From the NCBI GenBank assembly GCA_018644725.1, contig JABGPZ010000034.1, forward strand, positions 1 to 42,650: 42,650 nucleotides of DNA, read 5' to 3'. The notes beneath the pieces are model-generated. The model searched no databases and was not told the origin of the DNA. It was given only the letters and a program-made list of their open reading frames with translations. The DNA comes from Phycisphaerales bacterium. GTDB taxonomy: Bacteria; Planctomycetota; Phycisphaerae; SM23-33. Both the position numbers and the translations under genes were made by a program. Positions 42,508 to 42,650 of the stretch are shown here, piece after piece. Position 1 is the first letter of the stretch, and every line of letters begins with the position of its first letter.

Positions 42508-42650
42508 GCCCGCGGGGGCAAAGCCCAGATGCTTCCTTCGAGAGGATCTCATCGAAAAACAGTGTACAAATTGCCCGATATCTCGATGTAGGGAAAGGCG
42601 GATTCAAGTCTCTAACGTGACACGTGAGTGAAACAAAAGCGGTGAGCGGG

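Noticed and set aside
42590-42625. Possible tRNA T-arm (GGATTCAAGTC)
   Set aside because: No matching acceptor or anticodon stems around it.

Overview
The window looks like a chromosomal segment of a GC-rich bacterium, most likely a planctomycete and perhaps of class Phycisphaerae. This placement is an inference. It rests on tandem prepilin-like genes with an H-X9-DG-type tail, a fused AroD-AroE enzyme, long secreted Pro/Ala-rich and Lys-rich proteins, several apparently leaderless genes, and a secreted FAD oxidoreductase with a carbohydrate-binding-like N-terminus. Almost everything is housekeeping. I see no prophage, insertion sequence, CRISPR array, tRNA or rRNA, and no obvious defence or biosynthetic island.

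Layout. 1-8.4 kb: trpS and murA (minus), a two-domain aminolipid-type acyltransferase (plus), an M16 peptidase coupled to a family 4 uracil-DNA glycosylase (minus), and divergent aroDE (plus). 8.4-12.3 kb: a secreted 887-residue Pro/Ala-rich protein, a short GcvT-like protein, and an SRP RNA gene with its own promoter (all minus). 12.4-14.6 kb: a small zinc-ribbon protein and two tandem prepilin-like paralogues. 14.6-16.9 kb: a PfkB-family kinase and recA. 16.9-26.0 kb: a tightly packed minus-strand operon, dnaE / RF-like GGQ protein / 2-hydroxyacid dehydrogenase / ABC ATPase / FtsX-type permease. 26.0-28.3 kb: a secreted Lys-rich protein and a TatC with very long acidic tails. 28.3-29.0 kb: a gene-free cluster of palindromic repeats. 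29.0-34.9 kb: the classical fatty-acid cluster rpmF-plsX-fabH-fabD-fabG-acpP-fabF. 35.0-42.5 kb: secreted FAD oxidoreductase, MATE exporter, a third prepilin-like protein, a WbpE-like aminotransferase and a divergent WbpA-like UDP-GlcNAc dehydrogenase.

How genes work together. MurA, WbpA and the WbpE-like enzyme all draw on UDP-GlcNAc for wall or surface glycans. The fab cluster makes acyl-ACP, the likely donor for PlsX and for the acyltransferase at 2646. SRP RNA and TatC serve membrane insertion and export, matching the many secreted proteins here. RecA, DnaE and the glycosylase cover replication and repair.

Most notable: (1) a roughly 71-bp dispersed hairpin element in three copies, with compensatory changes in its outer stem; (2) five genes whose -10 hexamer lies only 6-7 bp before the ATG, suggesting leaderless mRNAs; (3) a duplicated 3' end behind the RF-like gene that differs only by silent changes; (4) the acidic tails of TatC; (5) an SRP RNA with a UGAC tetraloop. 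None amounts to a proven new system.
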